A stretch of 64,000 nt of DNA from Burkholderia thailandensis E264 (GCF_000012365.1 NC_007650.1:496001-560000), one strand, 5' to 3'. Shown: positions 49,736 to 59,093, counted from the first letter of the stretch. Translations and numbers: made by a program. The notes: generated from the letters alone by a model not told the origin.

Positions 49736-49749
49736 TTGACCTGCATCAA
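49736..49749 (-). promoter_or_regulatory. FNR/Anr-type box of the cytochrome c gene
   Basis: TTGAC-CTGC-ATCAA, perfect consensus. Minus-strand TAGACT (49714-49709) is 31 bp from the centre. Confidence 0.82.
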
Positions 49750-49836
49750 TGCGGTTCGGGCGAAATCGTCGAGGGCGGGCACGGGCGCGCGCCATCCCGC
49801 GCCGCGCGCGTTCGCGCGAGCGCGACCCGGCGACGC

Positions 49837-49850
49837 TTGACGCAAGTCAA
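49837..49850 (+). promoter_or_regulatory. FNR/Anr-type box of the DUF3562/alcohol dehydrogenase pair
   Basis: Perfect palindrome TTGAC-GCAA-GTCAA. TTCAAT (49872-49877) lies 31 bp from the centre. It is divergent from the cytochrome box, about 100 bp away. Confidence 0.8.
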
Positions 49851-49937
49851 GCCATATCGGCGCCCCGGGAGTTCAATCGATGACGATGCGCTTACGCTGG
49901 AACCGTCGGATTCGACGACGGAGAGGGAACAGGGATC

Positions 49938-50165
49938 ATGCACCAGGACACGCTTTTCGATTCGCTGCTCGCCGCCGCGCAGCGCAGCTCGATCACGAAG
50001 GGAGAGTTGATGCACATGCTCGATGACGAAATCGCGCGCCTCGCCGACGGCGCGCGCGTTCACGACTATCTGCGCGTGATCGCGATCAGGCGAGTGCGCG
50101 AGCGGATCGCGTCGCCCGCGGGCACGGCCGACGACGCGCACGCGCGCCGTTCGGGAGCGCGTTGA
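49938..50165 (+). CDS. DUF3562-like small protein
   Basis: 75 residues, mostly helical, beginning MHQDTLFDSLLAAAQRSSIT. The segment EIARLADGARVHDYLRVIA followed by RRVRERI matches the C-terminal pattern of DUF3562 proteins (A-x-V-x-x-Y-L-x-V-L-A-x-R-x-V-R). Such three-helix proteins are frequent in Burkholderiales; function unknown. Its TGA overlaps the ATG of the dehydrogenase gene, so translation is coupled. Confidence 0.72.
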   Translation: MHQDTLFDSLLAAAQRSSITKGELMHMLDDEIARLADGARVHDYLRVIAIRRVRERIASPAGTADDAHARRSGAR

Positions 50166-51151
50166 TGCGCGCGATGGTCTTCGACGGCGGCGCGCCGCGG
50201 CTGCGCGAAGCCGAGTTGCCGGACCCCGTGCCGGGGGCGGGGCAACTGTTGATCGACGTGCACGCGTGCGGCGTGTGCCGGACCGATCTGCACGTCGTCG
50301 ACGGCGATCTGCGCGATCCGAAGCGGCCCGTGATCCCGGGGCACGAGATCGTCGGCACGGTCGCCGCGCTCGGCGCGGGCGCGGAGGGCTTCGCGATCGG
50401 CGAGCGCGTCGGCGTGCCGTGGCTCGGCCACACGTGCGGCCACTGCGCGTACTGCGCGAGCGGCCGCGAGAACCTGTGCGACGCGCCCGGCTTCACCGGC
50501 TACACGATCGACGGCGGCTACGCGCAGCGCACGGTCGCCGACGCACGCTTCTGCGTGCACGTGCCGAGCCGCTACGACGACATCCATGCGGCCCCGCTGC
50601 TGTGCGCGGGCCTCATCGGCTACCGGACGCTGAAGATGGCGGGCGCCGCGCGCCGCATCGGCCTGTACGGATTCGGCGCGGCCGCGCACCTCGTCGCGCA
50701 GGGCGCGCGCTTTCAGGGGCGCACCGTCTACGCGTTCACGCGAGCGGGCGACGCCGCCGCGCAGCAGCTCGCGCGCCGGCTCGGCGCCGCATGGGCGGGC
50801 GGCAGCGACGAAGCCGCGCCCGAGCCGCTCGACGCGGCGCTGATCTTCGCGTCCGTCGGCGCGCTCGTGCCGGCCGCGCTCGCGGCGGTCGTGAAGGGCG
50901 GCATCGTCGTGTGCGGCGGGATTCACATGTCGGACATCCCGTCGTTTTCGTACGACTTGTTGTGGGGGGAGCGGCGGATCGTGTCGGTCGCGAACCTGAC
51001 GCGCGACGACGCAGCGGAATTCATGCGAATTGCGAACGACGTTCAACTCGACGTGGAGGCCACGCCGTATCCGCTCGCGCAGGCGAACCAGGCGCTCGAC
51101 GATCTGCGTGCCGGGCGTCTGACGGGCGCGGCGGTGCTGACGATGCGCTGA
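50165..51151 (+). CDS. Zinc-dependent alcohol dehydrogenase (second copy)
   Basis: 328-residue medium-chain dehydrogenase. Catalytic zinc ligands are Cys38 (GVCRTD) and His60/Glu61 (PGHEI). The structural zinc cysteines are 91, 94, 97 and 105. The cofactor site reads GLYGFGAAAHLVAQGA, a variant of GxGxxG (GFGAAA). Similar to the AdhP-like subgroup often annotated as zinc-dependent alcohol dehydrogenase family. Predicted FNR control with the DUF3562-like gene suggests aldehyde/alcohol turnover under oxygen limitation, complementing adhP at 17183. Confidence 0.92.
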   Translation: MRAMVFDGGAPRLREAELPDPVPGAGQLLIDVHACGVCRTDLHVVDGDLRDPKRPVIPGHEIVGTVAALGAGAEGFAIGERVGVPWLGHTCGHCAYCASGRENLCDAPGFTGYTIDGGYAQRTVADARFCVHVPSRYDDIHAAPLLCAGLIGYRTLKMAGAARRIGLYGFGAAAHLVAQGARFQGRTVYAFTRAGDAAAQQLARRLGAAWAGGSDEAAPEPLDAALIFASVGALVPAALAAVVKGGIVVCGGIHMSDIPSFSYDLLWGERRIVSVANLTRDDAAEFMRIANDVQLDVEATPYPLAQANQALDDLRAGRLTGAAVLTMR

Positions 51152-51303
51152 CGCGCAATCCGCTGCGCGTTGCCTGCGTCGCGCCAACCGCCCCGGACGG
51201 AACCGGTGCCGCGTTCTGCTCGCGCGTCCGGCTGCGCGTCGACACGTCGACACGTTGGCGTGCCGGCTCGTTCGCTCGATACCGCACCGCCGCGCGCGAT
51301 GCG

Positions 51304-52086
51304 TCACACGCGCGCGAGCCCTTGCGGATCGGTGATGCGGATCTGCTTGCCGCGCGGCGCGATCAGATTGTCGCGCTGGAATTTCGACAGCATCCGGCTG
51401 ACCGTCTCGAGCTTCATCCCCAGATAGCAGCCGATTTCCTCGCGCGTCATCCGCAGGTTGAACTCCGATGCCGAATAGCCGCGTTTCTGGAAACGCTCGG
51501 AGATGTTGAGCAGGAACGCGGCGACGCGCTGCTCGGCCGTCATCGTGCCGAGCAGCATCATCAGGCTCGACTCCCGAACGATCTCGCCGCTCATGAGTTG
51601 ATGCACGTGGTGCTGCATCGGCTTGACTTCGCGGCACACCGCTTCGAGCTGCGCAAACGGGATGATGCACACGGTGCTGTCCTCGAGCGCGATCGCGTCG
51701 CAGTTGTGGCGGCCGCCGCACACGCCGTCGAGGCCGAGCGTCTCGCCGACGATCTGGAAGCCCGTCACCTGCTCGCGGCCGTCGCGGTGCATGACGACCG
51801 TCTTGAACGAGCCGGTGCGCACCGCGTAGATGCTCTGGAACGTGTCGTGCGTGCGAAACAATGCGTCGCCGCGCTTCACGTGGCGCGTCGTGCACACCAT
51901 CGCGTCGAGCCGGGCGAATTCGCTCGGCGTGAGGCCGGCCGGCATGCACACGTTGCGTATCGCACAGCTCGAGCAGCGGGTCGCCGGCAGCTTCGGCGCG
52001 TCGTCGGCCGTGATGGGATGCAGTCGGAACACCGGCCGCTGCGGCTCGGCGCAAGGCATGGCTTCATTGACAGAGGCAGTCAGCAT
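51304..52086 (-). CDS. FNR/Anr-type Fe-S transcriptional regulator
   Basis: 260-residue Crp/Fnr protein. Cys38, Cys41 and Cys47 (CSSCAIRNVC) plus Cys140 (EDSTVCIIPF) match the four [4Fe-4S] ligands of FNR. The cyclic-nucleotide-like barrel follows (~60-160), then the dimer helix. The DNA-binding HTH is MTREEIGCYLGMKLETVSRM, where Glu227, Ser230 and Arg231 correspond to the E-x2-S-R that reads TTGAT half sites. It should activate promoters when oxygen is low. It sits among the FNR-type boxes of this window and is the obvious candidate to bind them. No perfect box lies in its own upstream region, so autoregulation is not evident. Confidence 0.94.
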   Translation of the reverse strand: MLTASVNEAMPCAEPQRPVFRLHPITADDAPKLPATRCSSCAIRNVCMPAGLTPSEFARLDAMVCTTRHVKRGDALFRTHDTFQSIYAVRTGSFKTVVMHRDGREQVTGFQIVGETLGLDGVCGGRHNCDAIALEDSTVCIIPFAQLEAVCREVKPMQHHVHQLMSGEIVRESSLMMLLGTMTAEQRVAAFLLNISERFQKRGYSASEFNLRMTREEIGCYLGMKLETVSRMLSKFQRDNLIAPRGKQIRITDPQGLARV

Positions 52087-52456
52087 AATCGACTCCTTTC
52101 ATGCGCGACGCCCGACTGGCACGATCGGACGTGGCGTACACGTGGCGCGGCACGCGGTGCCGCTTTGCGCGACGGCGTCGACGAAGCGATCGACGCGCGT
52201 CTCGCGGCATGCCGGACGGCGAATGCAAACTGCCGGGGCTGTCGTCCGGGGGCCCGGCTCGCACGTCGTGGTGCGCAATCCGCCATTTCGTTGCGATCGC
52301 CGAATCGGCCCACGCAAGCTGCCCGCTAAGAGCATAGACGACGAAACGCGGGGTGGAGCGATCCTTCGCGGAGCAGCCCTATGGTTGCCAGTATGGGATG
52401 CGGATTGCCGCATCGAAATTGGCAAACATTGAACCTAGCGTAAGCATCAGCGTAGC

Positions 52457-52478
52457 GCTGTAGGTCGTTTCCTACAGC
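52457..52478. promoter_or_regulatory. Inverted repeat GCTGTAGG / CCTACAGC
   Basis: Perfect 8-bp arms with a 6-base spacer (TCGTTT), 30 bp upstream of the FNR-type box. The right half TTTCCTACAGC is shared with 46839-46849. It may be a second regulator's site acting with FNR; it lacks a T tract, so it is not a terminator. Confidence 0.55.
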
Positions 52479-52507
52479 AGTGGCAAGGGTTGTTGCCGTT
52501 TGTTCGT

Positions 52508-52521
52508 TTGACTCAGGTCAA
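52508..52521 (+). promoter_or_regulatory. FNR/Anr-type box of the acetoacetyl-CoA reductase gene
   Basis: TTGAC-TCAG-GTCAA, perfect consensus. TACAGT (52543-52548) is 31 bp from the centre. The leader to 52754 would be about 195 bases. Confidence 0.82.
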
Positions 52522-52753
52522 CGGATCGCGTGAGTGCGCGCTTACAGTGAAAAACGCGATAGCGTTAAGGGGTTTCACGGAGTATCGCGGCGGCGGATGT
52601 GGACAGGTCGCCGCGCATGCGAACCGGCGCGCGCGTTCGCCGCGCGCCGCGAGCAGTACATTTCTCAACCCATGTCCGGATGGCGACCACGCGACCCCGT
52701 TTGCGGGGCGCGGGGCGTCGATGCCAAACCGGGCACCTTATCGGGAGGCCGTG

Positions 52754-53500
52754 ATGGAAGCAAAACGCGTGGCGTTCGTGACGGGCGGTATGGGAGGATT
52801 GGGGGCGGCGATCAGCCGGCGGCTGCACGACGCCGGCATGGCCGTGGCGGTGTCGCATTCGGAGCGCAACGATCATGTGTCGACGTGGCTGATGCACGAG
52901 CGCGACGCCGGACGCGCCTTCAAGGCGTATGCGGTCGACGTCGCGGATTTCGAATCGTGCGAGCGGTGCGCGCAGAAGGTGCTCGCGGATCTCGGCAAGG
53001 TCGACGTGCTGATCAACAATGCGGGGATCACGCGTGATGCGACGTTCCTGAAGATGACGAAGGGCGACTGGGACGCGGTGATGCGAACCGATCTCGACGC
53101 GATGTTCAACGTGACGAAACAGTTCATCGCGGGCATGGTCGAGCGGCGCTTCGGACGCATCGTCAACATCGGCTCGGTGAACGGTTCGCGCGGCGCGTTC
53201 GGTCAGGCGAACTACGCATCGGCGAAGGCGGGCATCCACGGCTTCACGAAGACGCTCGCGCTCGAAACGGCGAAGCGCGGGATCACGGTCAACACGGTGT
53301 CGCCCGGCTATCTCGCGACCGCGATGGTCGAGGCGGTGCCGCAGGACGTGCTCGAAGCGAAGATCCTCCCGCAGATTCCGGTCGGCCGGCTCGGTCGGCC
53401 TGACGAAGTGGCGGCGTTCATCGCGTTCCTGTGTTCGGACGACGCGGCGTTCATCACCGGCGCAGACCTCGCGATCAACGGCGGGATGCACATGTCCTGA
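52754..53500 (+). CDS. phbB: Acetoacetyl-CoA reductase (PhaB/PhbB-like SDR)
   Basis: 248-residue short-chain dehydrogenase reducing acetoacetyl-CoA to R-3-hydroxybutyryl-CoA with NADPH. The cofactor loop is VTGGMGGLGAAISRRL. NNAGITRDATFLKMT contains the Asn and the NAG motif; the catalytic Ser is in IVNIGSVNGSRGAFGQ with YASAK. These GxFGQxNY features separate PhaB from FabG. GGGAGG precedes ATG 52754. An FNR-type promoter and the PhaC-like gene at 7870 suggest a PHA or redox-sink role in low oxygen. Confidence 0.9.
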   Translation: MEAKRVAFVTGGMGGLGAAISRRLHDAGMAVAVSHSERNDHVSTWLMHERDAGRAFKAYAVDVADFESCERCAQKVLADLGKVDVLINNAGITRDATFLKMTKGDWDAVMRTDLDAMFNVTKQFIAGMVERRFGRIVNIGSVNGSRGAFGQANYASAKAGIHGFTKTLALETAKRGITVNTVSPGYLATAMVEAVPQDVLEAKILPQIPVGRLGRPDEVAAFIAFLCSDDAAFITGADLAINGGMHMS

Positions 53501-54007
53501 CCCGGGGGGCCGACGCCGTTCGTACGGAGTCGGCGCGCTTCGGCTTCCGGGCGGGGCGCTTCGCCTCGATGCGTCGCGCGCGGGGCGGCCCACGCCGCGC
53601 GTGGCGTCGCCGGACGTCTGGTTCGCGCGGTGCCTGCATCGCATGCCTGAAACGGCGGCATGCCGCGCTGCCGGGGTGGCGCGACCGCGGGCCTCCTTGC
53701 CGGCCGCCCTTGGCCGGCCGCGCTTCGGATGCATCGAGCCAAGACCATTCCGCCGTCGTTGTCGCTCGATTGTTCCGCGCAATCATTCAGGGTGACGAAA
53801 CATCCGCGTCGGATCTTGCGGCAAGCGTGCGCCCGCACTGCATTCGTCTGCCGATTCGTCGCGCCTGATCCCGACGAATCGGGGCGCGCGGCGATATCCG
53901 GACGGGTCCGGCCGATGGGGCCGACGCGTTTGAAGCGCTCGATGCGCTCGGCTTCACGAAGCGCAGGACATCGGCGCGTGCCCGGCGCTTCGCGCGTCAC
54001 GTCGAAA
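53501..54007. other. Gene-free stretch between converging genes
   Basis: About 500 bp between the reductase and the MBL-fold gene, which converge. Open frames here have poor starts and lie antisense to one another. No terminator hairpin with a T run was seen. Confidence 0.4.
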
Positions 54008-55387
54008 TCACTTCGCGCGCGCGTGTGCGTCCTCGAGCTCGACCGATTCGAGATACGACGGCACCTCGCAGCGCCAATGCAGGGTTTCCTCGATCCGCCG
54101 CCGCAGCGCGTCGGCCGCCGCGGGCTCGCCGTGCGTGACGAACGTGCGTACGGGCGCGCTCGACTGCGCGCCGAGCCATCCGAGGATCTCGCCGTAGTCC
54201 GCGTGCGCGGACAGCGACGAGATCATCTCGACTTGCGCGCGCACGCGCACGTATTCGCCGTGAATCTTCAGCGTCGGCTCGTGCGCGGCGAGCGCCGCGC
54301 CGCGCGTGCCCGCCGCCTGGTAGCCGACGAGCAGGATCGTGTTGCGGCTGTCGGGCGCGTAGCGCGCGAGATGGTGCAGCACGCGGCCGCCCGTCGCCAT
54401 CCCGCTGCCCGCGATGATGACCATCGGCCCGTTGTGATCGGCGATCGCCTTCGATTGCTCGACCGTGCGCACCATCACCGCCGCGTGGCCGATCGCGTCC
54501 GCGTCGGACATCGTGAGCCGGTGGTCGGAGAGCCGCCGCCGGTAGATTTCGGTCACGCTCGTCGCCATCGGGCTGTCGAGAAAGACGCTCACGTGCGGCA
54601 TTCGCCCGGTCTTCTTCAGTTGCGCGATGTAGTAGAGGATCTCCTGCGCGCGTCCGACCGTGAAGCATGGCATCACGACCACGCCGCCGCGCGCGAAGGT
54701 CTTCGCGAACACGTCGGCGAGTTCGGTCTCGGGGTCGCTCGTGTCGTGAAGCCGGTCGCCGTAAGTCGATTCGACGACGAGATAGTCCGCGTGAACGGGC
54801 GGCACGGGCGCGCGCATGATCGGATCGTGCGTGCGGCCGAGGTCGCCGGAAAACGCGAGCAGCGTGTGTCGCCAGCAGACGATGACGCTCGCCGCGCCGA
54901 GAATGTGTCCGGCGGGCAGCAGGCGGAAGTTCAGGCCGGCCGCGAGCGTCGTCGGCGCGTCGAAATCGCGCGGCGCGAGGCGCGCGAGCGCGCGCTGCGC
55001 GTCGTCGGTCGTGTAGAGCGGCAACGCCGGATGGTGCTTCGAGTAGCCGTGGCGATTCGCGAAATCGGCCTCTTCCTCGAGGAGCCTCGCGCTGTCCATC
55101 AGCATGATTTCGCTGAGCGCCGCGGTGCCGTGCGTGCAATAGACCGGCCCGCGGAAGCCTTCGCGCACGAGCACGGGCAGATAGCCGCTGTGATCGAGAT
55201 GCGCGTGCGTGAGCACGACGGCGTCGATCGAATCGGCGGGCACGGGCAGCGGGTTCCAGTTGCACAGCCGCAGCTTCTTCGTGCCCTGGAACAGCCCGCA
55301 ATCGACGAGGACGCGTGTCCCGGCATCCTCGAGCAGGTACTTCGAGCCCGTGACGGTTTCCGTCGCGCCGAGGAACGTCAGTTTCAT
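54008..55387 (-). CDS. MBL-fold RNA-processing exonuclease (beta-CASP family)
   Basis: 459 residues. The metallo-beta-lactamase core begins MKLTFLGATETVTGSKYLLE, with zinc motif 2 THAHLDHSG. The beta-CASP domain and RNA-specificity motifs follow, with MVIIAGSGMATGGRVLHHL, then SAHADYGEILGW and THGEPAAADAL (C-terminal His motif). This is the YsxA/CPSF73-like architecture of bacterial RNA ribonucleases. It begins at ATG 55387. An FNR-like box upstream implies RNA turnover as part of the low-oxygen response. Confidence 0.9.
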   Translation of the reverse strand: MKLTFLGATETVTGSKYLLEDAGTRVLVDCGLFQGTKKLRLCNWNPLPVPADSIDAVVLTHAHLDHSGYLPVLVREGFRGPVYCTHGTAALSEIMLMDSARLLEEEADFANRHGYSKHHPALPLYTTDDAQRALARLAPRDFDAPTTLAAGLNFRLLPAGHILGAASVIVCWRHTLLAFSGDLGRTHDPIMRAPVPPVHADYLVVESTYGDRLHDTSDPETELADVFAKTFARGGVVVMPCFTVGRAQEILYYIAQLKKTGRMPHVSVFLDSPMATSVTEIYRRRLSDHRLTMSDADAIGHAAVMVRTVEQSKAIADHNGPMVIIAGSGMATGGRVLHHLARYAPDSRNTILLVGYQAAGTRGAALAAHEPTLKIHGEYVRVRAQVEMISSLSAHADYGEILGWLGAQSSAPVRTFVTHGEPAAADALRRRIEETLHWRCEVPSYLESVELEDAHARAK

Positions 55388-56048
55388 GCGACCTCCCGAA
55401 AAGCGTGTGGTGTTCGATGCGCCCATTGCACTACACGCGACACGCGCATTGCTGACGTGGATCAACCTGCGCGGCGAAGCCTTCTTGGCTCGCGGCAAAA
55501 AGGGGCGTGACCCGAAGAAGGCGCGGCGCTCCGTGCTTGTGCGGCGCAGAGGACGCCCCGCAACTGGCGGCGTCGGGTTAAACGGGGTGCCGGGGGCGTT
55601 GCGATGCGGCGAACGCAACTGCGGAAAAATCGGGCAGACGCATGCGCGCGACGCTCGCCGTGTGGGCATCGGGCGATTGGTGCGACGCCGCTTGCGCGCT
55701 GCGAAAGCGGCGTGCGCAAAACCGTAGGCAAGCAATGGGCGCCGCTGCGCAAGCGCGCCGTCGGCACGCATTGCCATGGCGCGGGCGCGCCGTTTGAAGG
55801 AAGCGCTCGGGCGTCGCCGAGCGCCGCGCGCACTGGAGGTTTGCGCGGGCGGGTAGGGAAACTCCGCAGCGATTCACGAGTTTTTTGCGTGAAGTCGTTC
55901 TTGCGCGGATGTCGAACGTCTCCTATCATGACATCCATCAATGTAACGTTGATTGATGATTTGATGTGAGATGGCGACCGCGCCCCAATCCCCAAATAGA
56001 ACCGCCGGGGCGCTGCATCGAGTCGCACCGACGTTCCCTGACGGGACC
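55388..56048. other. Divergent region between the MBL-fold and metal-hydrolase genes
   Basis: About 660 bp. It holds the FNR-like box (55452-55465) near the left gene. Near the right gene an AT-rich segment (55910-55970) contains ATCAA (55937-55941) and TTGAT (55949-55953) as an inverted pair with a 7-base spacer. No gene was accepted in between. Confidence 0.45.
55452..55465 (-). promoter_or_regulatory. FNR/Anr-like box of the MBL-fold RNase gene
   Basis: Minus strand TTGAT-CCAC-GTCAG, one mismatch. TGCAAT (55430-55425) lies exactly 31 bp from the centre, giving a leader of about 30 bases. Confidence 0.7.
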
Positions 56049-56954
56049 ATGGAGACAAATACTGTGAATCCGATTGTTCGTCGCGATATCCGCTTCGCCC
56101 TGCCGCCTGACCGTATCTGCGACTGGCACACCGAAGGCGTGGGCGTGACGCATCTGTTCAACGCGCTGTCGCTGCTGTTTCCGGCGGGCGAGCGCTTTTT
56201 CATGGATTCGGTGCGCAACTATCGCGACCGGATCGACGAACCGAATCTGAAGCGCGACATCGCCGGCTTTATCGGCCAGGAAGCAATGCATACGCGCGAG
56301 CACGTCGAATTCAACGATCTGCTGCAGGCGGCGGGCCTGCCCGCGCACAAGCTCGACAAGCGCCTGTGGACGGTGCTCGGCTGGTTCAAGAAAGTGCTGC
56401 CGCATTCGATGCAGCTCGCGATCACGATGGCGCTCGAACACTACACCGCGATGTTCACGGGCCTCGTGCTCGCGAATCGCATCACGACGAGCGAAGTCGA
56501 CGGCTATCGCCAGATGTGGATGTGGCACTCGATGGAGGAAACCGAGCACAAGGCGGTCGCGTACGACGTATGGCGCGCCGTGATGAAGCCGAGCCTCGTG
56601 AGCTACCTGCTGCGCACCGGGACGATGCTGTTCGTCACGCTCGTGTTCTGGGCGACGCTGTTCGATTTCAACACGCGTCTGCTGATCTCGCATCGCAGCC
56701 GCATCGGCGGGGGGCTCGGCATCGGCAAGCTGGTCAAGTATCTGTGGGGCCCGAAGAACGGCATCTTCGCGCAGATCGCGCGCGAGTGGATCGACTACTT
56801 CCGTCCGGGCTTCCATCCGTGGGATCACGACAACAGCGTGCATCTGGAGCGCATCGACGATCTGCTCGCCGAGATCGACGCGAGCAATGCGCGCCAGGCG
56901 GCGAAGGCTGCGCCGCGCCGGGTGCCGCTGCATCCGGTGCCGCAGGCGGTGTAA
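56049..56954 (+). CDS. Predicted metal-dependent hydrolase (PF10118-type)
   Basis: 301 residues, mostly helical. Di-metal motifs GQEAMHTREHVEF, MALEHYTAM and MEETEHKAVAYDVW supply Glu/His pairs typical of the Metal_hydrol family, related in pattern to ferritin-like diiron proteins. One or two hydrophobic helices (SYLLRTGTMLFVTLVFWATL) suggest membrane association. Function unknown; hydrolase or oxygenase chemistry on lipids is possible. ATG 56049 is taken, but GTG 56064, with GGAG at a better spacing, may be the real start. A strong terminator follows. Confidence 0.82.
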   Translation: METNTVNPIVRRDIRFALPPDRICDWHTEGVGVTHLFNALSLLFPAGERFFMDSVRNYRDRIDEPNLKRDIAGFIGQEAMHTREHVEFNDLLQAAGLPAHKLDKRLWTVLGWFKKVLPHSMQLAITMALEHYTAMFTGLVLANRITTSEVDGYRQMWMWHSMEETEHKAVAYDVWRAVMKPSLVSYLLRTGTMLFVTLVFWATLFDFNTRLLISHRSRIGGGLGIGKLVKYLWGPKNGIFAQIAREWIDYFRPGFHPWDHDNSVHLERIDDLLAEIDASNARQAAKAAPRRVPLHPVPQAV

Positions 56955-57483
56955 CGCAGGACAAGCAGGCAAATCAGGGAGAAGAGAAGGGCCGCTACGA
57001 GCGGCCCTTCCGTTTTTTCGGGCCCCGCTCGCCGGAGCCCATGCGCGGCCGACGTTCGTTCTCGTTGCGCCGCCTCGCGGCGTTTTGCCCGTTTCTTGCC
57101 CCGCTTCGGCACGCCTCGCGCCGCGTTGCGCCGCAGCGAAGATCGGCCGATTCCACATTCGTCATATTTTTCGATGCCGCGCTGCACCGGACGCGCGCCG
57201 GCCCGCGATACGCGGCGGCGAGCCACGAGCCGCCGCGTATCGTGTGCAACCCATTGATCGGCAAAGCGTTTTGCCGGAACCGATCTTGCGCGCCGCAGCA
57301 CGTCATGTTGCAGGCGAGCTCTGATGAATCGGGTAGAATCCGCGCTGCGCAAAAAATGCGTGCGGCGCGGCGCGCCCGGTCGGCACCGGGCCGCGCGCCG
57401 CGGATCGTCCCGGGGACGCGCCGAATCCGGCGTCCTGCCCGGCGCGGCGTCGAACCGTCGCCCGCCGCTTTTGCCAGCCCGTT
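56955..57483. other. Intergenic region between the metal-hydrolase gene and lysP
   Basis: About 530 bp with the terminator at 56987-57018. A possible lysP promoter has TAGAAT at 57334-57339 with a poorly spaced TTGCAG at 57308-57313. No gene, FNR-type box or riboswitch-like structure was recognised. Confidence 0.45.
56987..57018 (+). terminator. Intrinsic terminator after the metal-dependent hydrolase gene
   Basis: 10-bp perfect stem AAGGGCCGCT / AGCGGCCCTT with a 3-base loop (ACG), then CCG and six T residues. It lies 33 bp after the stop codon. Confidence 0.93.
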
Positions 57484-59046
57484 ATGTCACCACACCCGAA
57501 TTCCGACAACTCAACCGCACAATCGAATCCTCCTCAGCTGCGCCGCAGCCTGAAAGCCCGTCACCTGACGATGATCGCGATCGGCGGCTCGATCGGCACG
57601 GGCCTGTTCGTCGCGTCCGGCGCGTCCATCTCGCAGGCGGGCCCCGGCGGCGCGGTGCTCGCCTATCTGCTGATCGGCCTGATGGTCTACTGCCTGATGA
57701 TGAGTCTCGGCGAGATGGCCGCGTTCATGCCGGTGTCGGGCTCGTTCGCGACGTACGGCGCGAAATACGTCGAGGAAGGCTTCGGCTTCGCGCTCGGCTG
57801 GAACTACTGGTACAACTGGGCGGTGACGATCGCGGTCGAGCTCGTCGCCGCGCAGCTCGTCATGCATTACTGGTTTCCCGACGTGCCGGGCGTCTGGTGG
57901 AGCGCCGCGTTCCTCGGCGTGATGTTCCTCCTCAACGTGCTGACCGTGCGCGGCTTCGGCGAGGCCGAATACTGGTTCGCGCTCATCAAGGTCGTCACCG
58001 TGCTCGCATTCATCGGCGTCGGCCTGCTGATGATCTTCGGCATCCTGAAGGGCGGCCCGAGCAACGGCTGGAGCAACTTCACGATCGGCGACGCGCCGTT
58101 CGCGGGCGGCTTGCCCGCGATGATGGGCGTCGCGATGATCGCCGGCTTCTCGTTCCAGGGCACCGAGCTGATCGGCGTGGCCGCCGGCGAATCGGAAAAC
58201 CCGCGCACGACGATTCCGCGCGCGGTGCGTCAGGTGTTCTGGCGCATCCTGCTGTTCTACGTGCTCGCGATCTTCGTGATCGGCGTGCTGGTTCCCTACA
58301 CCGATCCGAACCTGCTGAAGAGCGACGTGACCGACGTCGGCGTGAGCCCGTTTACGCTCGTGTTCCGACACGCGGGCCTCGCGTTCGCCGCCGGCGTGAT
58401 GAACGCGGTGATTCTGACCGCCGTGCTGTCGGCGGGCAACTCGGGGATGTACGCGTCGACGCGGATGCTCCACAACCTCGCGACCGAAGGCCGCGCGCCG
58501 AAGCTGTTCGCGAAGCTCTCGGCGGGCGGCGTGCCGCGCAACGCACTGTACGCGACGACCGCGGTCGGCGCGCTGTGCTTCCTGTCGTCGCTATACGGCG
58601 ACAAGACGGTGTATCTGTGGCTGCTGAACACATCGGGGATGACGGGCTTCATCGCGTGGCTCGGCATCGCGCTCAGCCACTACCGTTTCCGCAAGGGCTA
58701 CGTGCGCCAGGGCTTCTCGGTCGACCAGCTGCCGTATCAGTCGAATCTGTACCCGTACGGCCCGATCTTCGCGTTCGCGCTGTGCATCGTGATCGCGCTC
58801 GGCCAGGACTATCAGGCGTTCCTCGCGAACAAGATCGACTGGGTCGGCGTGCTCGCGACCTACGTCGGCATTCCGCTCTTCCTCGTCGTGTGGCTCGGCT
58901 ATCGGCTCGTCCACAAGACGCGCTTCGTCGGTTACGAAGACATGGACATCGCGTCGTGGGTGGCCGAGCACGAGCGCGCGGCGGCGCACGAAGCACGCGA
59001 AGCGGCGGCCATTCGCGTGCCGTCGAGCCCCGAAGCGGCTTCATAA
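57484..59046 (+). CDS. lysP: Lysine-specific permease (APC family)
   Basis: 520-residue, 12-helix amino acid:proton symporter of the inner membrane. LKARHLTMIAIGGSIGTGLF, SQAGPGGAVLAYLLIGLMVY and FALGWNYWYNWAVTIAVELV closely follow E. coli LysP, and LLNTSGMTGFIAWLGIALSH is the shared late signature. The match runs over nearly the whole length, so lysine import is the best call. The start used is ATG 57484; the N-terminal ~25 residues are polar. Followed by a terminator into which the ISL3-family element has inserted. Confidence 0.93.
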   Translation: MSPHPNSDNSTAQSNPPQLRRSLKARHLTMIAIGGSIGTGLFVASGASISQAGPGGAVLAYLLIGLMVYCLMMSLGEMAAFMPVSGSFATYGAKYVEEGFGFALGWNYWYNWAVTIAVELVAAQLVMHYWFPDVPGVWWSAAFLGVMFLLNVLTVRGFGEAEYWFALIKVVTVLAFIGVGLLMIFGILKGGPSNGWSNFTIGDAPFAGGLPAMMGVAMIAGFSFQGTELIGVAAGESENPRTTIPRAVRQVFWRILLFYVLAIFVIGVLVPYTDPNLLKSDVTDVGVSPFTLVFRHAGLAFAAGVMNAVILTAVLSAGNSGMYASTRMLHNLATEGRAPKLFAKLSAGGVPRNALYATTAVGALCFLSSLYGDKTVYLWLLNTSGMTGFIAWLGIALSHYRFRKGYVRQGFSVDQLPYQSNLYPYGPIFAFALCIVIALGQDYQAFLANKIDWVGVLATYVGIPLFLVVWLGYRLVHKTRFVGYEDMDIASWVAEHERAAAHEAREAAAIRVPSSPEAAS

Positions 59047-59093
59047 CGCATCGCGTCCCGCAGCGCTCGTTCGCTTCGCTGCGAATTCGACAG

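Larger units (their letters stand above)
52087..52753. other. Divergent regulatory region between the FNR gene and the reductase gene
   Basis: About 670 bp without an accepted gene. It holds the 8-bp inverted repeat at 52457-52478 and the FNR-type box at 52508-52521, both closer to the reductase gene. The part nearest the regulator (52087-52430) shows no recognised operator. Confidence 0.5.

Noticed and set aside
52457..52478. Terminator between the FNR gene and the reductase gene
   Set aside because: The hairpin has no T tract on either strand and lies upstream of both divergent genes, so a regulatory site is likelier.
55604..55969. A 121-codon plus-strand frame in the region before the metal-hydrolase gene
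   Set aside because: No ribosome site, no domain, and composition resembles random GC-rich DNA.
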